A stretch of DNA of 51,666 nucleotides from Rugosimonospora africana (GCF_016862975.1 NZ_BONZ01000079.1:1-51666), one strand, 5' to 3'. Positions 28,884 to 39,332 are shown, counted from the first letter of the stretch. The notes: generated from the letters alone by a model not told the origin. Numbers and translations: made by a program.

Positions 28884-30052
28884 GGCTCATAGGGTAGGCG
28901 CGCGGACACCGTGAACCCGCCATCCGGGCGCGGCCCGGCGTGGAATGAGCCGCCGTACATCAGCACGCGCTCCCGCATGCCGATCAGCCCGTGCCCGGCG
29001 TGCCGGTCGGGCGGCAGTACCCGTTTCCCGGGCCCGTCGTCGGCCACCTCGACCCGGACCTCGCCGCGCCCGACCACTATCGACACGCCGCAGCGGGCCG
29101 GTGCCGCGTGGCGGACCACGTTCGTCACCGCCTCCTGCACGATGCGGTACACCGACAGCGCCACGCCCTCGGGCAGCCGGTCCGCGCCCCGCACGTCGAG
29201 TTCGACCGGCACGCCGGCCTGTTCGGCCCGCTCGACGAGCGTGGGCAGTCCGTCCAGTCCGGGAGCCGGGGCCAGTTGGGCGGCGTCCGGACCGGAGCGC
29301 AGCACGCCGAGCAGTTGGCGCATCTCGGCGAGCGCGGTGCGGCTCGTCGACTCGATGACCCGCAACGCGTCCTGCGCCTCATCGGGCCGTACCGCCATGA
29401 CGTGGTTGGCTGTGCCGGCCTTCACCGCGATCAGGCTCATGCTGTGCGCTACCACATCGTGCAGTTCACGGGCGATGCGCAGGCGCTCCTCGGCGGCCGC
29501 GCGGCCGGCCAACTCCGTGGCGGAGCGCGCCGCGTCCGCTCGGCGGTCCCGCACCATCCGGCCGGCGGTCCACGCGCCGGCGAGGAATCCCGTGCCGAGC
29601 AGGATGACGCCGAACCGGTGCGACGATCCGTAGGGCGAGCCCGCCACCGAGCCGCCGACCAGCACGGCCGCCGCTACCGCCGCGGTCACCGGGGTGGGCA
29701 GCCAGGCACGCCGGACGGCGACCGCCACCGGGTACAACGCGAACGAGGCGGCGACGAACGGATCGACCAGCACATCGGCGGCCAGCGCCGCCATCGAGGC
29801 CGAGAGCACGACCAGAAACACGGGTACCGGCCAGATTCGGCGCGCCGCCACCGGCACCCCGACCGCTACGACGAGCGGCACCGCGAGCCAGGCCGGCGCG
29901 CGGGCGGTGGAGGGAACAGAGAACAGCAGGTAGCCGACGGCGGCCAAGCCGTCGAGCGCGATCAGGTCACGGCGGCGCAGCCGCCTGCTCCGGTCCACTC
30001 CGCCGACGGTATCGGTGGTCCCGGACCGGCACCTCCCCCCGGGGTAGGTCAT
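28880..30052 (-). CDS. Two-component sensor histidine kinase (HisKA_3 type)
   Basis: 390 residues from ATG 30052, with GGAG 7 bases upstream. Four to six membrane segments lie between about 30 and 165. The dimerisation/phosphotransfer motif LRIARELHDVVAHSMSLI places the phospho-His at 198. The ATPase domain carries VYRIVQEAVTNVVRHA (N box) and VADDGPGKR/GHGLIGMRERV (G boxes). No extracellular sensor domain is present, so it likely senses the membrane or its ABC partner, as in BceS/LiaS-like systems. It is cotranscribed with the regulator gene. Confidence 0.92.
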   Translation of the reverse strand: MTYPGGRCRSGTTDTVGGVDRSRRLRRRDLIALDGLAAVGYLLFSVPSTARAPAWLAVPLVVAVGVPVAARRIWPVPVFLVVLSASMAALAADVLVDPFVAASFALYPVAVAVRRAWLPTPVTAAVAAAVLVGGSVAGSPYGSSHRFGVILLGTGFLAGAWTAGRMVRDRRADAARSATELAGRAAAEERLRIARELHDVVAHSMSLIAVKAGTANHVMAVRPDEAQDALRVIESTSRTALAEMRQLLGVLRSGPDAAQLAPAPGLDGLPTLVERAEQAGVPVELDVRGADRLPEGVALSVYRIVQEAVTNVVRHAAPARCGVSIVVGRGEVRVEVADDGPGKRVLPPDRHAGHGLIGMRERVLMYGGSFHAGPRPDGGFTVSARLPYEP

Positions 30053-30087
30053 ACCGTGCTCCGATGTGTCGGGCGCCGCCGTCGTGC

Positions 30088-30869
<782 letters not shown>

Positions 30870-30870
<1 letters not shown>

Positions 30871-31643
30871 TGACCGCACTGCTCTCGGCCGAGTGGCTCA
30901 AAATCCGCTCGGTACGCTCGACGACCTGGTGCGTGTCGCTGACCATCGCGCTCAGCGTCGGGCTCGCGTACCTGGTCGGGCTCAGCTTCCGGACCAACTT
31001 CCCCGACCTGCCGCCGGACCAGCGCGCGACATTCGATCCGCTGTTCGCCACCTTCTACAGCCTCACCATCGGGCAACTCGCGCTGGTCGTGCTCGCGGTG
31101 TTGCTGGTCACCGGCGAATACTCCACCGGCACGATCCGCGCCAGTCTCACCGCGACACCGCGGCGGGGTCGTTTCTACGCCGCCAAGGCTGGCACCGGTA
31201 CGCTGCTGGCCGCGGCGGTCGCCATGGTGACCGTGCTCGCCACCTTCGCCGCCGCCCAGGCCGGCCTCGGCCCACACGCCACATCCCCGCGCGCGGACGG
31301 GGTCCCGGCCGCAGCCGCCGGCGCGTGCCTCTACCTCATGCTGATCTACCTGTTCGCGACCGGGCTCGCGGCGCTGCTACGCAACGCCATTCCGGCGCTG
31401 GGCATCCTGCTTCCGCTGCTCTTCCTCGGCTCCCAGGGGCTGGGCAACGTGCCGAAGCTGAAGACCGTCACGCAGTACCTGCCGGACCAGACGGGCATGG
31501 TGATCATGCACATCGTCGGGCAGGCGAATGACCCGCGCTTCGCGCGCCCCTACGGCCCCTGGGCCGGACTGGGGCTCACCGCGCTGTGGACGGCGGCCGC
31601 ACTGCTCGCCGGGTACCTCGCCATGCGTCACCGGGATACCTGA
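30870..31643 (+). CDS. ABC-2 type transporter permease
   Basis: ATG 30870 overlaps the TGA of the ATPase gene (the GTG at 30867 is also in frame). The 257-residue protein has LLSAEWLKIRSVRSTTWCV at its start, the typical opening of ABC-2 permeases, then six predicted membrane segments, including GQLALVVLAVLLVTGEYSTGTI and LGILLPLLFLGSQGLG, and a basic end (MRHRDT). Together with the ATPase it would form a drug- or lipid-exporting dimer controlled by the neighbouring two-component system. Confidence 0.9.
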
Positions 31644-31725
31644 GCGGTGCGGCCCGGTCGCGCCGGCCCGGTCAAGGGCGATCGCTCGCCACATCGGCCC
31701 GTAGCGCCACGCGCCGGCCGGCGGT

Positions 31726-32952
31726 CTACCGGGCCGTTTCCGTCCAGGTGACCGGCAGTTCGTGGACGCCGTAGATGTTCATGTCGGTCCTGAGCCTCAC
31801 CTCGCCGGCCGGGACGGCGAGTTTGAGGCCCGGGAACCGACGCAGCAGCCCCTCGAAGCCGGCGCGCATCTCGATGCGGGCCAGTTGCTGGCCGAGGCAT
31901 TGGTGGACCCCGTGGCCGAAGGACAGGTGACCGCGGGCCTTGCGGTGGATGTCCAGGGTGTCGGGATTGTCGAAACGCTCGGGGTCGTGGTTGGCGGCCA
32001 GCAACGAGACAACGACGGTCGATCCCTCGCGGATCGTCTCACCGCCGAGTTCGATGTCTTCCGTGGCGTACCGGTAGAAGATGTCGGCGATGGACAGGTA
32101 GCGCAGGAGTTCCTCGACGGCATCGGGCATCAGATCCGGGTTGGCGCGCAGTTCGGCCAGTTGCTCGGGGTGCTCCAGGAGCGCGAAGGTACCCAGTGCC
32201 AGCATGTTGGCGGTGGTTTCGTGGCCCGCGAGCAGCAGCAGGAAGGCCGCGCCGGTCAGCTCCTCGATGGTGAGGTCGTCGTGGCGGGCCAGGTCGGACA
32301 GGATGTCTTCGCCGGGTTCGGCGCGCTTGTGCGTGACCAGTTCGGCCAGGTACATGGTCAGCGCACCGTACGCGGCCATCTTGTCCTCGAGCGTCACTTC
32401 CCTCTCCAGGAACTTGGCGGAGTTGGCCTGGAAGGTCTCCCGGTCCGCATAGGGGACACCGAGCAGCTCGCAGATCACCAGCGAGGGGACCGGCAGCGCG
32501 AACTCCTTGACGAGGTCGACCGGCGGGGTGAGGCGTGCCAATCCGTCCAGTTGCCGCTGGACGATGTCGTTGATCTGTTCTTCGAGCATCTTCATGCGTT
32601 TGACGGTGAAGGCGCCGGTGAGCCTGCGCCGCAGCCGGGTGTGGTCCGGCGGGTCCATGGCGATGAACAGGCCCGGCACCTGCGGGGACGGTTCGGTAGC
32701 GGTGGGCATGCCGGGGGTCTCGTAGGGCGTGTGGATAACGCCGAGATCCAGGCGGGAGCTGAACCGCGTGTCGGCCATGAGCTGGCGGACCGCCTCGTAC
32801 CCGGTGACGAGCCAGCCCTGGTGCCCGTCGGGGAAGACCATGGGACTGACCGGGCGAGCCTCGCGCAGCCGGCTGATCTGCCGGGGCGGGTCGAAGGGGC
32901 TCGCGTCCCGCTCCATCGGCAGGCCGTGCGGGATGTCGACCGTTTGACTCAT
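31726..32952 (-). CDS. Cytochrome P450 (CYP105/107-like)
   Basis: ATG 32952 with GGAAGGAAA upstream; 408 residues. I-helix LLLLAGHETTANML, K-helix EELLRYLS (E-x-x-R), and the heme loop HLSFGHGVHQCLGQQLARIEM with the cysteine ligand are all present. Length and motifs fit soluble actinobacterial class I P450s, which need a ferredoxin; no ferredoxin gene is adjacent. Substrate unknown. It is divergent from the serine hydrolase gene, 154 bp away. Confidence 0.94.
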   Translation of the reverse strand: MSQTVDIPHGLPMERDASPFDPPRQISRLREARPVSPMVFPDGHQGWLVTGYEAVRQLMADTRFSSRLDLGVIHTPYETPGMPTATEPSPQVPGLFIAMDPPDHTRLRRRLTGAFTVKRMKMLEEQINDIVQRQLDGLARLTPPVDLVKEFALPVPSLVICELLGVPYADRETFQANSAKFLEREVTLEDKMAAYGALTMYLAELVTHKRAEPGEDILSDLARHDDLTIEELTGAAFLLLLAGHETTANMLALGTFALLEHPEQLAELRANPDLMPDAVEELLRYLSIADIFYRYATEDIELGGETIREGSTVVVSLLAANHDPERFDNPDTLDIHRKARGHLSFGHGVHQCLGQQLARIEMRAGFEGLLRRFPGLKLAVPAGEVRLRTDMNIYGVHELPVTWTETAR

Positions 32953-33067
32953 CGGATTTCCTTCCGTCGCGGTTGTCCCGGTAACGATCGCCGACGGACC
33001 TGACACGGAACCGTCACGGCTCTGACACCGACCGCGCCCGAGACCCGGCCGTCGCCGCCACAGTCGC

Positions 33068-33099
33068 TTGACCTTGCCCCAGGGGCAGGGTTGGACGAT
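33068..33099 (+). promoter_or_regulatory. MerR-type promoter of the serine hydrolase gene
   Basis: TTGACC (33068-33073) and GACGAT (33094-33099) are 20 bp apart. The overlong spacer is filled by a dyad, CCTTGCCCC-A-GGGGCAGGG (33072-33090). This is the layout recognised by MerR-family activators, which twist the DNA to align the boxes. The ATG at 33107 is 7 bp after the -10, suggesting a leaderless mRNA. Confidence 0.7.
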
Positions 33100-33106
33100 C
33101 GACAGC

Positions 33107-34498
33107 ATGAACGAGATCGCACACATCAGCGAGCGAGCCGCCGCCTTCTGCGAGGCCACCCGGGTTCCCGGATTCGTCGCCGGCATCTACCACTCCGGAG
33201 AGCAGGCGGTCATCGCCCACGGTGTGGCGAACGTCGCCACCGGGGCGCCGATGCGCGAAGACACCGGCTTCCTGTTCGGGTCCATCACCAAGATCATGAC
33301 GACCACGCTCCTGCTTCAACAGGTCGAGCGGGGCATCCTCGATCTCGACGCGCCGGTCGTCGACTACCTGCCGGAGTTCCGGCTCGCCACGCCCGGCACG
33401 GCCGAGAAGATCCGCGTCCGCCACCTCGTCACGCACACCAGCGGAATCGACGCCGACCTGTTCTTTCCGGACGCCGCGGGCCGCGACGCCCTGAAGACCT
33501 ACGTAGAGCGGCTCGGCAAGGAGTGCGGCACCCTCTTCGAGCCAGGCGAGTACGTCAGCTACTCCAACGGTGGCATGATCGTCGCCGGCCGGCTGCTGGA
33601 GGTGGTCACCGGCCGGCCGTACCACGAGCTGATCGAGCACGACGTCTTCGCGGCCACCGGGATGGCCGGCGCGTGTACCTCCGCCGAACGAGCCATCCTG
33701 CGCTCCACCGCCATCGGGCACTTCGCCGACCCGGTCACCGGCGCCGCACGGCCGACCGGCATGTTCATGCTGCCGCAGACGTGGGGTCCGGCCGGCAGCA
33801 CGCCGATCGGCACCATCGAGGACCTGCTCGCCTTCGGGCGAGTCCACCTCGGCGACGGCGTGGCGCCGTCGGGCACCCGGGTGCTCTCGGCGGAGTCGGT
33901 CGCCCTCATGCGGTCGGTCACTTATGACCTGGGTACGCCGAACACCTCGCCCGTCGGCCTCGGCTGGCTGGTGCGGTCCCTCGGCGGCACAACGGTGCTG
34001 ACCATGTCGGGTGCGTCGCCCGGCGGGATGGCGGTCCTGGTCGTCGTCCCGGAACACGAGCTGGTGTTCGCCGCCTACGGCAACGACCCGCGGGCGCTGG
34101 CTCTGCACGACGAGTTGCTGTTCTGGCTCGCCGGGCAGTTCGGCGAGGTACAGGCTCCAGCCTATGCGCCAGAATCGATCGACCTTCAGCCGTACGGGGG
34201 GACGTACCGCTCGAACCAGCTCCGGATCGACGTACGCGTCGTGGACGGTGGACTGGAGGAACGGGTCACCTACGAGCCGGCGGACGACGAGCAGGAGCGC
34301 ATCTTCACCGGCTTCGTGGGCGGCTCGTTCACGGCGCCCCCGCAGCGGTACGTGCCGGTCGGGAAGGACCTCTTCGCCCCGGCCGGGGTGCCGCTTGCGG
34401 GGCTGCCGTCGCACTATCTGGTGTCCTACCACGGCGGGGCGGCGTACCGGTGCGCCGGCGGCCGGATGAGCCGGCGCGAGTCCGCGCTTCCGGGCTGA
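33107..34498 (+). CDS. Serine beta-lactamase-like hydrolase (class C/PBP4 family)
   Basis: 463 residues from ATG 33107. Ser59-x-x-Lys62 in FLFGSITKIMT and Tyr152-Ser153-Asn154 (YVSYSNGG) mark an active penicillin-recognising fold; a C-terminal extension of about 120 residues (from LQPYGGTYRSNQ) is the usual lipocalin-like domain of this family. No signal peptide is visible, so it acts in the cytoplasm, perhaps as an esterase or peptide hydrolase rather than on the wall. A MerR-type promoter suggests induction by a small molecule, but no merR gene is adjacent. Confidence 0.87.
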   Translation: MNEIAHISERAAAFCEATRVPGFVAGIYHSGEQAVIAHGVANVATGAPMREDTGFLFGSITKIMTTTLLLQQVERGILDLDAPVVDYLPEFRLATPGTAEKIRVRHLVTHTSGIDADLFFPDAAGRDALKTYVERLGKECGTLFEPGEYVSYSNGGMIVAGRLLEVVTGRPYHELIEHDVFAATGMAGACTSAERAILRSTAIGHFADPVTGAARPTGMFMLPQTWGPAGSTPIGTIEDLLAFGRVHLGDGVAPSGTRVLSAESVALMRSVTYDLGTPNTSPVGLGWLVRSLGGTTVLTMSGASPGGMAVLVVVPEHELVFAAYGNDPRALALHDELLFWLAGQFGEVQAPAYAPESIDLQPYGGTYRSNQLRIDVRVVDGGLEERVTYEPADDEQERIFTGFVGGSFTAPPQRYVPVGKDLFAPAGVPLAGLPSHYLVSYHGGAAYRCAGGRMSRRESALPG

Positions 34499-34519
34499 CG
34501 TTCCGTCGGGATCGGACCC

Positions 34520-34548
34520 CCGGCCGACCCGCGTGGCGGGTCGGCCGG
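34520..34548. terminator. Bidirectional terminator hairpin
   Basis: Perfect 12-bp stem (34520-34531 with 34537-34548) with a 5-nt loop between two converging genes. Confidence 0.8.
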
Positions 34549-34564
34549 TTCGGGTGGCGGTGGG

Positions 34565-36067
34565 TCAGCAGGATGCGGGTGGGACGCTCTGCTCGTACTG
34601 GAAGATGTTCTGGGGGTCGTACTTCTGCTTGATCCGGCGAAGCCGGTCGAAGTTGGATCCCCAGTAGGCGGTCTCCCACTCCTGCATCCCGATGTTCGGC
34701 ACGTTGACATAGGCGCCGTTCACATAGGGCCGCAACGCCTGGCTGAATTCGGCGATCCATGCCTGGGCGATCGGGGTGGTGGGATCGTCGCAGTCGGGAT
34801 TCGCACGGTCGCCCCAGCCGGCTCCGGGCTCGGCGTAGAACAACGCGTCGCGGTGGTTGAACGCCGACCCGCCGCGGGGTTGCTTGGTCTGAGCCCCGGT
34901 GCCGAATGCCTGAGTGAAGTAGTTGCTGTCCTCCGAGGGCGCGTCGTTGATGAAGGAGCGGATGATGCTGATCGCCTTCTTCGGGAACGGGTCGGTGGTG
35001 AACTGTGAGAAGAACTTCCAGAACGCGGGTTCGTCCGCGACCGGGGTCTGGAAGCCGGCGTAGATGTCGCCCCAGTTCCCGGTCTGCACGGCGACGTCGG
35101 GGGTGTCGATCGAGAGGATCGGGTCCAGCAGGTGCCTGATCTCCGCCGCGGTCCCCTCGGCGAGGACCGCGAACAGCAGGATCTGGGACTTGTGGATCTC
35201 AAGCTGGGAACCGAGCCGGAAGTCGGACAACGGCGCGGTGCGCTGCCAGGTGTCGAAGATGCCCTGCAGGTCGCTGAGGCCGTCCCAGGTCGCCGTCAGA
35301 TAGGCGACGCTCTTGAGCGGAGACGCTTTGTAGGTCAGTGAGGTGACGATTCCGTAGTTGCCGTTTCCCGCTCCGCGCAGCGCCCAGAGCAGGTCCGAGT
35401 TGTTGTTCAGGTCCGCCTTGATGGCCTTCGCGCCGTCGATACCGGTCGGGACGACGACCTCCGCGCCGACCAGGCTGTCGCAGGCCATGCCGAGGTAGCG
35501 GAGGAGGAAGCCGAGGCCGCCGCCGAGGGTCGCGCCGGACAGGCCCACACTGTCCTCCGTCCCCGTCGTCACCGCCAGGTCGTGCTTCGCGAGCGCGGCC
35601 ACCGCCTCCCCCTGGTTGAGCCCGGCGCCGACCTTCGCGATGCCGGTGGCGGTGTCGATGTGGGTCGACTTCAACTCGCTGACGTCGATCACGATGCCGT
35701 TGTCGACGTTCGACCACCCCTCCAGGGCGTGGCGGCCGCTGCGTACCCGCAGCGAGACGTTGTTCTGCCGCGCCCAGGTGAGGGCGTTGACCACGTCCTG
35801 GGTCTCCTGCGCGAAGACGATGACCAGTGGGTAGTGGACGAACAGCTCGTCCCAGCCAAGGCTCGCCTCGGGGTAGTCGGGGTCCTGGGGACGGACGATG
35901 CGGCCGGTGAGCTTCGCCGGCGGCTCGCATTCCGCCTTGCAGTCTGAACCCGAGCCGTATGCCGCAACGTCCGACATGCCTCCGGTCACAACAGCGGGGA
36001 GAATGACCGCGCCGGCGCCGGCGGCCGCCGTCGCCTTCAGCAGGTCACGACGAGATAGGTCTGGCAT
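34565..36067 (-). CDS. Tat-exported FAD oxidoreductase, berberine-bridge (BBE) family
   Basis: ATG 36067 after GAGAGGA. The N-terminus LSRRDLLKATAAAGAGAVILP is a twin-arginine signal. The FAD_binding_4 domain shows VRSGRHALEGWSN, where His is the usual covalent flavin attachment residue, and GGGLGFLLRYLGMACDSL; the C-terminal BBE motif YDPQNIFQYEQSVPP is complete. The second covalent site Cys is not obvious. About 500 residues, normal length. Relatives oxidise sugars, polyketide alcohols or alkaloids, making H2O2. Tat export fits a flavin enzyme folded before secretion. Confidence 0.9.
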   Translation of the reverse strand: MPDLSRRDLLKATAAAGAGAVILPAVVTGGMSDVAAYGSGSDCKAECEPPAKLTGRIVRPQDPDYPEASLGWDELFVHYPLVIVFAQETQDVVNALTWARQNNVSLRVRSGRHALEGWSNVDNGIVIDVSELKSTHIDTATGIAKVGAGLNQGEAVAALAKHDLAVTTGTEDSVGLSGATLGGGLGFLLRYLGMACDSLVGAEVVVPTGIDGAKAIKADLNNNSDLLWALRGAGNGNYGIVTSLTYKASPLKSVAYLTATWDGLSDLQGIFDTWQRTAPLSDFRLGSQLEIHKSQILLFAVLAEGTAAEIRHLLDPILSIDTPDVAVQTGNWGDIYAGFQTPVADEPAFWKFFSQFTTDPFPKKAISIIRSFINDAPSEDSNYFTQAFGTGAQTKQPRGGSAFNHRDALFYAEPGAGWGDRANPDCDDPTTPIAQAWIAEFSQALRPYVNGAYVNVPNIGMQEWETAYWGSNFDRLRRIKQKYDPQNIFQYEQSVPPASC

Positions 36068-36355
36068 TGCCGGTATCCTCTCGATCGAGCTTCATCAGTA
36101 TCGACCAGAGGACCCTTTTGCTCCCATCTGGCGCGAAACCAACGCTAATTCGGGAGGCTTCCTCGGAAATTCGAAAATTTAACTCGAAACCCTGTCGGGT
36201 GATGCCAGCCGGCAGTGTGCGGGCGGCGCATCTACCGTTTCTCCACCCTGATCGCCCTTGCGTTCACCGCACCGTCACCGCCGACGGTGCCACAGTGACG
36301 CGTACGGGTGTCGCCCGCCTTCCGCGGGCACCCAGTGGTGCGGGAGGAGATTCAC
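36068..36355. other. Intergenic region with an AT-rich block
   Basis: Between divergent genes. The stretch around 36160-36195 (AAATTCGAAAATTTAACTCGAAA) is much richer in A and T than its surroundings and has TTCGA/TCGAA arms, a possible promoter or operator for the oxidoreductase gene. No gene is seen here. Confidence 0.35.
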
Positions 36356-36562
36356 ATGAAGGGTCGGATGCTCGATATCGCGCTCGTGGCGATCTGGGTC
36401 GTGTCGTTCTTCGTCGTTGCTGTCGTCCACCCGAGCGTCGCCAACCTGGTGATCGCCTTGGGCGGAGCGATTGCCCTCGGCTGGTACGACGCCACGGTGC
36501 GGCACACCCTGAAGGGCTACCGGTTGCGTGCGCGATGGTGTCGCGCCACGAACGTCGGCTGA
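36356..36562 (+). CDS. Small membrane protein (68 aa)
   Basis: ATG 36356 is chosen over the frame start at 36308 because GGGAGGAGA lies 6-14 bases upstream. Two membrane segments: LDIALVAIWVVSFFVVAVVH and NLVIALGGAIALGWYDATV, with a basic tail (GYRLRARWCRATNVG). Family not recognised. It stands alone between the oxidoreductase and methyltransferase genes. Confidence 0.65.
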   Translation: MKGRMLDIALVAIWVVSFFVVAVVHPSVANLVIALGGAIALGWYDATVRHTLKGYRLRARWCRATNVG

Positions 36563-36638
36563 GCCGAGTCGGTCACGGCGGTCTGAGCACCGGTTGGAAG
36601 CACCGCCAGCCGGCCACTCCCTGCCGCGCCTCCCGCGG

Positions 36639-37400
36639 CTATCCCGCCGTGGCGGACGCCATGACCCGTCGGGACAGGGTCTGGAACTCCAACACCCGGC
36701 CCGCCTCTTCGTGCAGTGCGCGCAGGGCCGAGTCCTCGCCGGGGTCGATCCCCGCGGCCTCCAACCACAGGCCGTGTTCGACCGCCTGCCAGTCCGGTCG
36801 ATCGTCGACCACAACGTCGATGAAGCCCGCAGCGGTCAATCCCGTGCGGAGATCGATCGCCCGCAGCCGATCCGGCAGCCGGGCGTCCTGCGGGTCGACC
36901 GGTTCCCAACAGGTCAACACTGCCCGCCCACCCGGAGAAAGGACCCGCCGGATCTCGCGGTACGCAGCGTCGGAGGGATCCGCGAACTGTACGGCGTCGA
37001 TGCACATCACGGCGTTCACCGACGCCTCCGGCAGCCCGGTAGCGGTCAGGTCGCCAACCTGGAAGCGTCCCGACCGACCCAGCTCTCGGGCGTACTCCCG
37101 GGCTTGTCGTACCGCCTCAGCCGAGAAGTCGACTCCCCACAGGTGCGCCCCGCTCCGGTGGGCCACTTCCAGTCCGTAGCCACCTCGTCCACACGCGAGG
37201 TCCAACAGCACCTGGCCGGCCGACAACCGCAGTGCGGCATTGATCTCGGCGATCGCGTCCCAGGGCAGCAGACTCGTGGACAACACGTGGGCGGGCAGGC
37301 CAAGGTGGCGCCGCTGGATCTCGTCCTTGGCCGGCGAGGTGACCATGTCTGCGTACCACTGATCGAAGTACTCGGCTGACAACCGGGACTCAGTACTCAT
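36639..37400 (-). CDS. Class I SAM-dependent methyltransferase
   Basis: 253 residues from ATG 37400. Motif I is LLDLACGRGGYGLEVAHR, followed by LWGVDFSAEAVRQARE, NAVMCIDAVQFADPSDAAYREI and VLSPGGRAVLTCWEP; all SAM-binding elements are present. The N-terminal SAEYFDQWYADMV is common in small-molecule methylases of this superfamily. Substrate unknown. No ribosome site is evident; an AT-rich box upstream hints at a leaderless start. Confidence 0.87.
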   Translation of the reverse strand: MSTESRLSAEYFDQWYADMVTSPAKDEIQRRHLGLPAHVLSTSLLPWDAIAEINAALRLSAGQVLLDLACGRGGYGLEVAHRSGAHLWGVDFSAEAVRQAREYARELGRSGRFQVGDLTATGLPEASVNAVMCIDAVQFADPSDAAYREIRRVLSPGGRAVLTCWEPVDPQDARLPDRLRAIDLRTGLTAAGFIDVVVDDRPDWQAVEHGLWLEAAGIDPGEDSALRALHEEAGRVLEFQTLSRRVMASATAG

Positions 37401-37475
37401 GCGATCATTCTCGCAGTTTCCGCCCAGCGGCCAGGCCGGGCATGTGACCGTAGAGAACCTGATATCTCTCGGGCA

Positions 37476-38324
37476 TCAGTCGTCGTGCGGGGAGTGGTTC
37501 GCGGCGAAGGCCAGGAGAGGTGCGGCGGTCCGCGGCGGATCCTCAAGGATGGGCGTGTGCCCGACACCCGGCAACATCTCGACCGTCGCGCCGGGAACGA
37601 CACGGTAATCCGCGGCGGACGACGAGCGCCACCTGCGATCGTCCTCGCCGAAAATCACCAGCAGCGGCTTGCCGAGTGTCGCCAGCCGCTGCGGGAGTGC
37701 CTGCTCCTCCAGGTACGCGCTGCCTGCCTGCGAGGCCGCGGCGAACACGTGGAAATCCATGGCGCGCGCCTCGTCCAAGAATGGCTGGGGAATCTCGAAG
37801 CCGGAGCCGAACGCGGGGCTCATGATCTGCCGGAGTTGCTCATCGGTGAGATCCGGCCCCTCCGCCAGCCCGACGGCGAGATCCTTTGCGATGAACGCGA
37901 CCATGTTGGGCCCGGTGTTGACGAGCGTGAGCGCGGTCACCAGGTCGGGCCGTCGCTCGGCGAGGGCGGTCGCGACCGTTCCACCGCTGGAATGGCCGAC
38001 GACGATGACCTGCTCGACGCCGAGCCGGTCGAGTGCCTCGCCGACCCGGCGAGCCTGGTCCGGAATCGCATAGCTCGCACCGTCCGGTCTGGCTGACTGT
38101 CCGCACCCGAGCAGGTCGATCCGGATGACCCGATGAGACCCGGTCAACAGCGGAACCATCGCGTCCCACGTGCGCAGTGACGCGGCGGTGCCGTGGATGA
38201 GCAGGAGCGCGGGGGCGTCACGGGGGCCGTCCTCGCGCACGTGGATTTCGCCGTCGTCCAACGGGAGGTTCGTCTCCTCCGTGGCCCCGGCGGACACGCG
38301 CGACGTGTTGTCGGAAACAGTCAT
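37476..38324 (-). CDS. Alpha/beta hydrolase
   Basis: ATG 38324; the upstream frame to 38450 is not coding. 282 residues: oxyanion region LLLIHGTAASLRTWDAM, nucleophile elbow VIVVGHSSGGTVATALAERRP, Asp in LVIFGEDDRRW and His in LPGVGHTPILEDP, a complete triad. The cap region is small. It could be an esterase, lactonase or haloperoxidase-like enzyme. It is divergent from the AraC-type regulator gene, which may control it. Confidence 0.9.
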   Translation of the reverse strand: MTVSDNTSRVSAGATEETNLPLDDGEIHVREDGPRDAPALLLIHGTAASLRTWDAMVPLLTGSHRVIRIDLLGCGQSARPDGASYAIPDQARRVGEALDRLGVEQVIVVGHSSGGTVATALAERRPDLVTALTLVNTGPNMVAFIAKDLAVGLAEGPDLTDEQLRQIMSPAFGSGFEIPQPFLDEARAMDFHVFAAASQAGSAYLEEQALPQRLATLGKPLLVIFGEDDRRWRSSSAADYRVVPGATVEMLPGVGHTPILEDPPRTAAPLLAFAANHSPHDD

Positions 38325-38401
38325 GCGTAGATTGTCGCCGCCGGTGCGTGCCGGTGGCTTGGACAAATGTTCCCGTCGGCCGGCGTACGTAGCATGGGGG
38401 A

Positions 38402-39265
38402 ATGTGGTCCGGCGCGTCCGAGCGGGACGGGATGTTGTGGGACATCGCATGCCCAGCTCAGCCCAGTCGGGTGCCCGGAGTCGCGATGGCCGGGTTCGGC
38501 GACCGCGGCATCACCCCGCCTGAGCTACGGCTGATCCCGCACCCGGCCGTGACCCTGCTTCTGGTGTTCGACGGCACGATTGCCGTGGAAAGCGCCACAG
38601 GGCGGCGGCATCAGGGCAGTTTCGTTGCCGGCCTCGGGTTCGGCGAGGTCCTCCGCGCGGTGCGGGCGACGAACTTTGAGTGTCTGCAGGTGCGCCTGTC
38701 GCCGGTGGTCGCACACGCGGCGCTGGGTGCCGCCGTGACCGACCTGGGCGGCGCCGTGGTGACCCTCGATGACCTGTTGGGCCGGGAAGCGGCACGAGTC
38801 AGCCAACGCCTGGCCGATCTCCGCTCCTGGGACGATCGCTTCGTGTTGGTCGACGCGTGGCTCGCCCGCCGTTGCGCGGCGGCGTCGCGGGTGGCGCCGG
38901 AGGTGGCCTTTGCCTGGCGTGGAATCGTCGCCAGCCGTGGCATGGTCCGGATCGAGCGCCTGGCGGCCGAACTCGGCTGGAGCCGCAAACGCCTCTGGTC
39001 CCGGTTCCATGCGCAGCTCGGCCTGCCGCCCAAGCGCGCCGCGAAGCTGGTTCGCTTCGACCATGCGGTCCACAGTCTGGTCGCGGGCCGGGACGCGGCC
39101 GGAGTCGCGGTCGACGGCGGTTACACCGATCAGTCGCACCTGCACCGGGACGTCGTGGCGTTCACCGGGTTGACCCCCGCCGCCGTCGCCGACGAACCAT
39201 TTCTCGCGGTCGACGAGATCGCATGGGGCTGGCCCGGACCGCGAAACCCCGGGCGATCGGCCTGA
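38402..39265 (+). CDS. AraC-family transcriptional regulator
   Basis: 287 residues. The N-terminal half is a cupin-like sensor (HPAVTLLLVFDGTIAVES). The C-terminal AraC DNA-binding domain has two helix-turn-helix units: IERLAAELGWSRKRLWSRF and AGVAVDGGYTDQSHLHRDVVAFTGLTP. A TAGCAT box lies 7 bp before the ATG, so it is probably a leaderless mRNA. Its natural target is the divergent hydrolase gene, 77 bp away. Confidence 0.9.
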   Translation: MWSGASERDGMLWDIACPAQPSRVPGVAMAGFGDRGITPPELRLIPHPAVTLLLVFDGTIAVESATGRRHQGSFVAGLGFGEVLRAVRATNFECLQVRLSPVVAHAALGAAVTDLGGAVVTLDDLLGREAARVSQRLADLRSWDDRFVLVDAWLARRCAAASRVAPEVAFAWRGIVASRGMVRIERLAAELGWSRKRLWSRFHAQLGLPPKRAAKLVRFDHAVHSLVAGRDAAGVAVDGGYTDQSHLHRDVVAFTGLTPAAVADEPFLAVDEIAWGWPGPRNPGRSA

Positions 39266-39332
39266 ACCGGTTGCGGTAGACAGCCCCAGCCGGCACCGAC
39301 CTGCGCTGGGGGGGACGGTAAGCTGCCGGCAA

